DNA from: Candidatus Lindowbacteria bacterium RIFCSPLOWO2_12_FULL_62_27
GTDB taxonomy: Bacteria; Lindowbacteria; 2-12-FULL-62-27
DNA length: 13,475 nucleotides
Assembly: GCA_001784175.1 (NCBI GenBank)
Contig: MFPR01000032.1
Coordinates: 1 to 13,475, forward strand
Reading direction: 5' to 3'
This document shows, in pieces, positions 13,301-13,475 of the stretch. The position numbers and the translations under genes were made by a program. A model generated the notes under the pieces. It saw nothing but the letters and a program-made list of their open reading frames with translations, did no database searches and had not been told where the DNA came from. Positions within the stretch are counted from its first letter, which is position 1; each line of letters starts with the position of its first letter.

Positions 13301-13475
13301 GCGACACGGTGACGGGGTTGTATAACGACACGTACTACTGGCGAGTGCGGGCGGTGGACGATCTGGCGAACGGCGGGGGGTTTTCAAGCATGCGAGGGTT
13401 TGTGACGGACACGCTGATCGGCCAGGTGAGCCTGTCGCAGCCTGCGGACGGGCATGAAACGAGCGTGATCAACAT
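7351..13475 (+). CDS. Giant secreted protein with lamin-tail and fibronectin-like repeats (3' end outside window)
   Basis: One frame stays open to the right edge: 2,041 complete codons, no stop. From TTG 7351 the N-terminus is a signal peptide: MLSPQKTV, a hydrophobic core (LSVILAAGFLCMAAS), then likely cleavage after SEA (about residue 26). GAGGGGGG lies 11 bases upstream; GTG 7270 is an alternative but weakens the signal peptide. Lamin-tail (LTD)-like modules begin at about residues 33 (FVTLFNPRPE), 546 (VISEVMWDGNDSEYIELYN) and 1019 (VINEVGWDGISTEFIEIYN). Ig-like segments lie between and after them, and 630-652 is an acidic patch. A fibronectin-like array begins at about 1538, with near-identical units from 1632. 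Such proteins are exported and used as surface, adhesive or matrix components. No catalytic domain or anchor is visible; a C-terminal sorting signal would lie outside the window. A sigma-54 promoter lies 133 bp upstream. Confidence 0.92.
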   Translation, partial: MLSPQKTVLSVILAAGFLCMAASSEAKMMSDTIVVYQVQIGGDTGGATGEFVTLFNPRPESVSLTPYKIVKASSAGGSIANWTASLAGTIGPFGFYRIVAKNAGNVLLSTKDEATSVNAALAASNQIALVNSTQTDTRDRFGWGAITVPMYTDTPPHNTSDPGDNQSFMRLADTLAGGMIKTNSNRADFVINAPTDTFNTATRHRRVVFDCKTPPGAVTVGTAFNLYCTATLVVGDTYFLQDSNVITDYSGDSAWADLTGWGTDTLVVNSSNDAADTTDVFSAGRRTMTLRFTAGVDGSVQRLVISDAYCTGFVSITLNSPADTIQFRVAASQGTHETSTASFTTSGTDSGAAADTVVVAFRNGIDTQIVTHSSSGVWACTGNYTFRDMDGGETVFAYVYKGGVQKANDTITILYDGTSPKISAIANTGVISGSSYNNTSQTVIFYVVDTGAGFSSSSGCTLHYQQIGGSTINDTAQATENNAAGTWTVSASIPFNLVTATDTQWKFWLTCSDDAGNSSLSSSLSPPYTANNNGTATINVIGARDVVISEVMWDGNDSEYIELYNTTNADVDLSGWTLSDYVGGGATGFTYTFVAGDSIPAYGHFLLLQGSGGSGALGVNDLVGAGGKREAGIDTAETDDFDDEDLDDQGDSVGLRDNNGNLIDTAAFTSGWPKGSGGTTDDVRVSMERKLTGVNFQTSADGSTASEWDSHLMRAGHHGRRHGTPGHANSINVPYSDVSPKNPVMEGGRGKWTFTVTNGPTAFAGGRVVLQMPVGWSKPGSTATDSGYTTVSIANGSISTTTFSGQSVVVDLTSWTASTGQLTVTYGDAASSGDRSSIAKVQSSSSGTPAAVQLFYDFDGTSVVQAGDSGMGNWGSKSGDTLPVVDLGGASVDTVPSSNPRSFIGSEYELTSTYSDSIGRKIYGAHDSVSIRPFLTGSDVADDSHIHEYASFTGFYDPSANDSTEVGGWTNSSGEFAVTVHVSAIAGNDAQLNQFRLTDADKGALLRTYNDSARLPVPVINEVGWDGISTEFIEIYNPTHQVQTLSGYRVIQVSNISDSPANNAADHIGPATFNSVFSINPFSYVIITDAANIVQDTAGTDSDFTDAQDHTDDPGDTLVLQNAGGQFSDAMGILGNGNYYNGNTTGDPVASLWALERIYPNRSGMDSASWSASDSGLDFGGTAQSGSPGRPNAKSLFKTEVDRMDTFVKAGDTGRVQLILKIASGDTQPNQQIGCTATVDAWAVHGDSSFLVTFVLTTNAYGTALIEIHPSGGNTSGTVTVRIKQPYGVTDSAYVVFDRGESLVYVFQASETNVFDTSSTNALLVYAWFSDTISGLDSTIMPQLRWKIGSGGTYSTLANMTQYSGDTYLYRIDISPDSWSKIPHDTVYWQAVWRDRAGNWDTSPDNHSRSGEYVDNTRAFDTLASPGGSDTVNGANALIRIRMGDAARDYCTITLKYDSGSSGLWTNVTLVSESDTKTNIRTSPSGETLDLRWNTRADISGTTVASMRLRIEVFDGFDTRTDTSGYFGLNNYLKVTPSNPPDGQETNSASVRFEWSSTVGAETYTWQLSKSAAFTTLTDSAVDTTVTSLIKSLPNEDTFYWRVIGQDSISNFDTTAARGLILDTSVAQVTPSQPADGHETTAIDIVVSWSAVSDSVGVDSYAVEVSKNTGFTNIAFTDTIDGGLTSDTVTGLYNDTYFWRVRGIDDLANGGTYSTTRGFVTDTLIGQTSLSQPADGHETTVIDFLVIWGALSDSVGIDSYAVEVSKNTAFTNVAFTDTVDGATGVASDTVTGLYNDTYYWRVRVIDDLANGGTYSSTQGFVTDTIVNTPSLSQPADGHETTAIDFQVSWSAVTDSVGVDSYAVEVSKNTGFTSIAFTDTVDQAFTADTVTGLYNDTYYWRVRGIDDLANGGAYSTTRGFVADTIVNAPSLSQPADGHETTAINLLVSWSLSDSVGVDSYAVEVSKNTGFTNIAFTDTLDGAFTSDTVTGLYNDTYYWRVRAVDDLANGGGFSSMRGFVTDTLIGQVSLSQPADGHETSVIN
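8986..9420 (+). other. Second lamin-tail (LTD) module of the giant protein
   Basis: Residues about 546-690 begin VISEVMWDGNDSEYIELYN and continue with the diagnostic DLSGWTLSDY, then a GHFLLLQG strand and a late DSVGLRDNNGNLIDTAAF. This is the order of strands in bacterial LTD domains. An acidic insertion (DDFDDEDLDDQGD) sits before the last strands and could bind calcium. Confidence 0.8.
10405..10930 (+). other. Third lamin-tail (LTD) module of the giant protein
   Basis: Residues about 1019-1193 start VINEVGWDGISTEFIEIYN and end with GDTLVLQNAGGQFSDAMG and an SPGRPN segment, which commonly closes LTD domains. The middle (SDSPANNAADHIGP) is longer than usual. Confidence 0.8.
11962..12243 (+). 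repeat. Diverged first unit of the fibronectin-like array
   Basis: This 94-residue unit (about 1538-1631) begins SNPPDGQET and contains TYTWQLSKSAAFTTLTDS and FYWRVIGQD. It aligns with the later units in layout but is clearly diverged, so it probably predates the amplification. Confidence 0.7.
12244..13475 (+). repeat. Array of near-identical ~297-bp coding repeats (fibronectin-like)
   Basis: Units begin at 12244, 12541, 12844, 13141 and 13435, giving lengths of 297, 303, 297 and 294 bp before the edge. Each encodes SQPADGHET, then SDSVGVDSYAVEVSKNT, FTDT, SDTVTGLYNDTYYWRVR, DDLANGG and a GFVTDT linker. This is the strand pattern of a fibronectin type III domain. Many stretches are identical in DNA between units, and length changes are in multiples of three. 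The fifth unit is cut by the window edge. Confidence 0.9.

Noticed and set aside
12244-13475. Regularly spaced repeats as a CRISPR-like array
   Set aside because: The units are about 297 bp, entirely coding, in frame, and translate to fibronectin-like domains. There are no short repeats with unique spacers.

Overview
The window is GC-rich bacterial DNA (about 60% G+C by eye, with a strong G/C third-position bias in the main genes). It looks like part of an uncultivated, free-living Gram-negative-type bacterium. This rests on the gene mix: a SpoIIE/STAS/anti-sigma partner-switching set, a sigma-54 activator, DUF5674 and DUF4160/DUF2442 pairs, and a giant secreted protein with lamin-tail and fibronectin-type repeats. 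That mix is familiar from metagenome-assembled genomes of PVC-, FCB- and Omnitrophica/Hydrogenedentes-like lineages. No rRNA or taxonomic marker is present, so the phylum cannot be fixed.

Left third (1-2933), an accessory patchwork. A broken ISL3-type transposase end lies on the minus strand at the left edge. It is followed by an unrecognised gene of lower GC (103-960). Next comes a small DUF4160-DUF2442 cassette (1347-1881) with its own good sigma-70 promoter, bracketed by two 52-bp direct repeats 742 bp apart. After an uncertain stretch that includes a possible minus-strand zinc-ribbon ORF, there is a DUF5674 gene overlapped by its usual small partner (2260-2933).

Middle (2958-6906), a tight regulatory operon of four overlapping or nearly touching plus-strand genes. 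They encode a GHKL anti-sigma-type protein, a STAS anti-anti-sigma protein, a membrane sensor-HAMP-SpoIIE phosphatase, and a PAS/AAA+/Fis-type sigma-54 activator joined to the phosphatase gene by a GTGA stop/start overlap. On family knowledge the phosphatase should dephosphorylate the STAS protein, which would then bind the anti-sigma protein. Unusually, a sigma-54 activator, not a sigma factor, is co-transcribed.

Right half (6907-13475). The AT-rich intergenic region holds a four-copy 10-bp tandem repeat, two near-identical 21-bp imperfect dyads 106 bp apart, and a textbook sigma-54 promoter (GG-N10-GC) at 7203-7218. Downstream is one uninterrupted reading frame from about 7351 to the window edge (more than 2,040 codons). 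It encodes a secreted protein with a signal peptide, three lamin-tail-like modules, several Ig-like segments and a C-terminal array of roughly 98-101-residue fibronectin-like repeats that are nearly identical in DNA. The simplest model is that the sensor/partner-switch/activator operon controls this surface or secreted protein through the sigma-54 promoter. This link is inferred from layout and has not been demonstrated.
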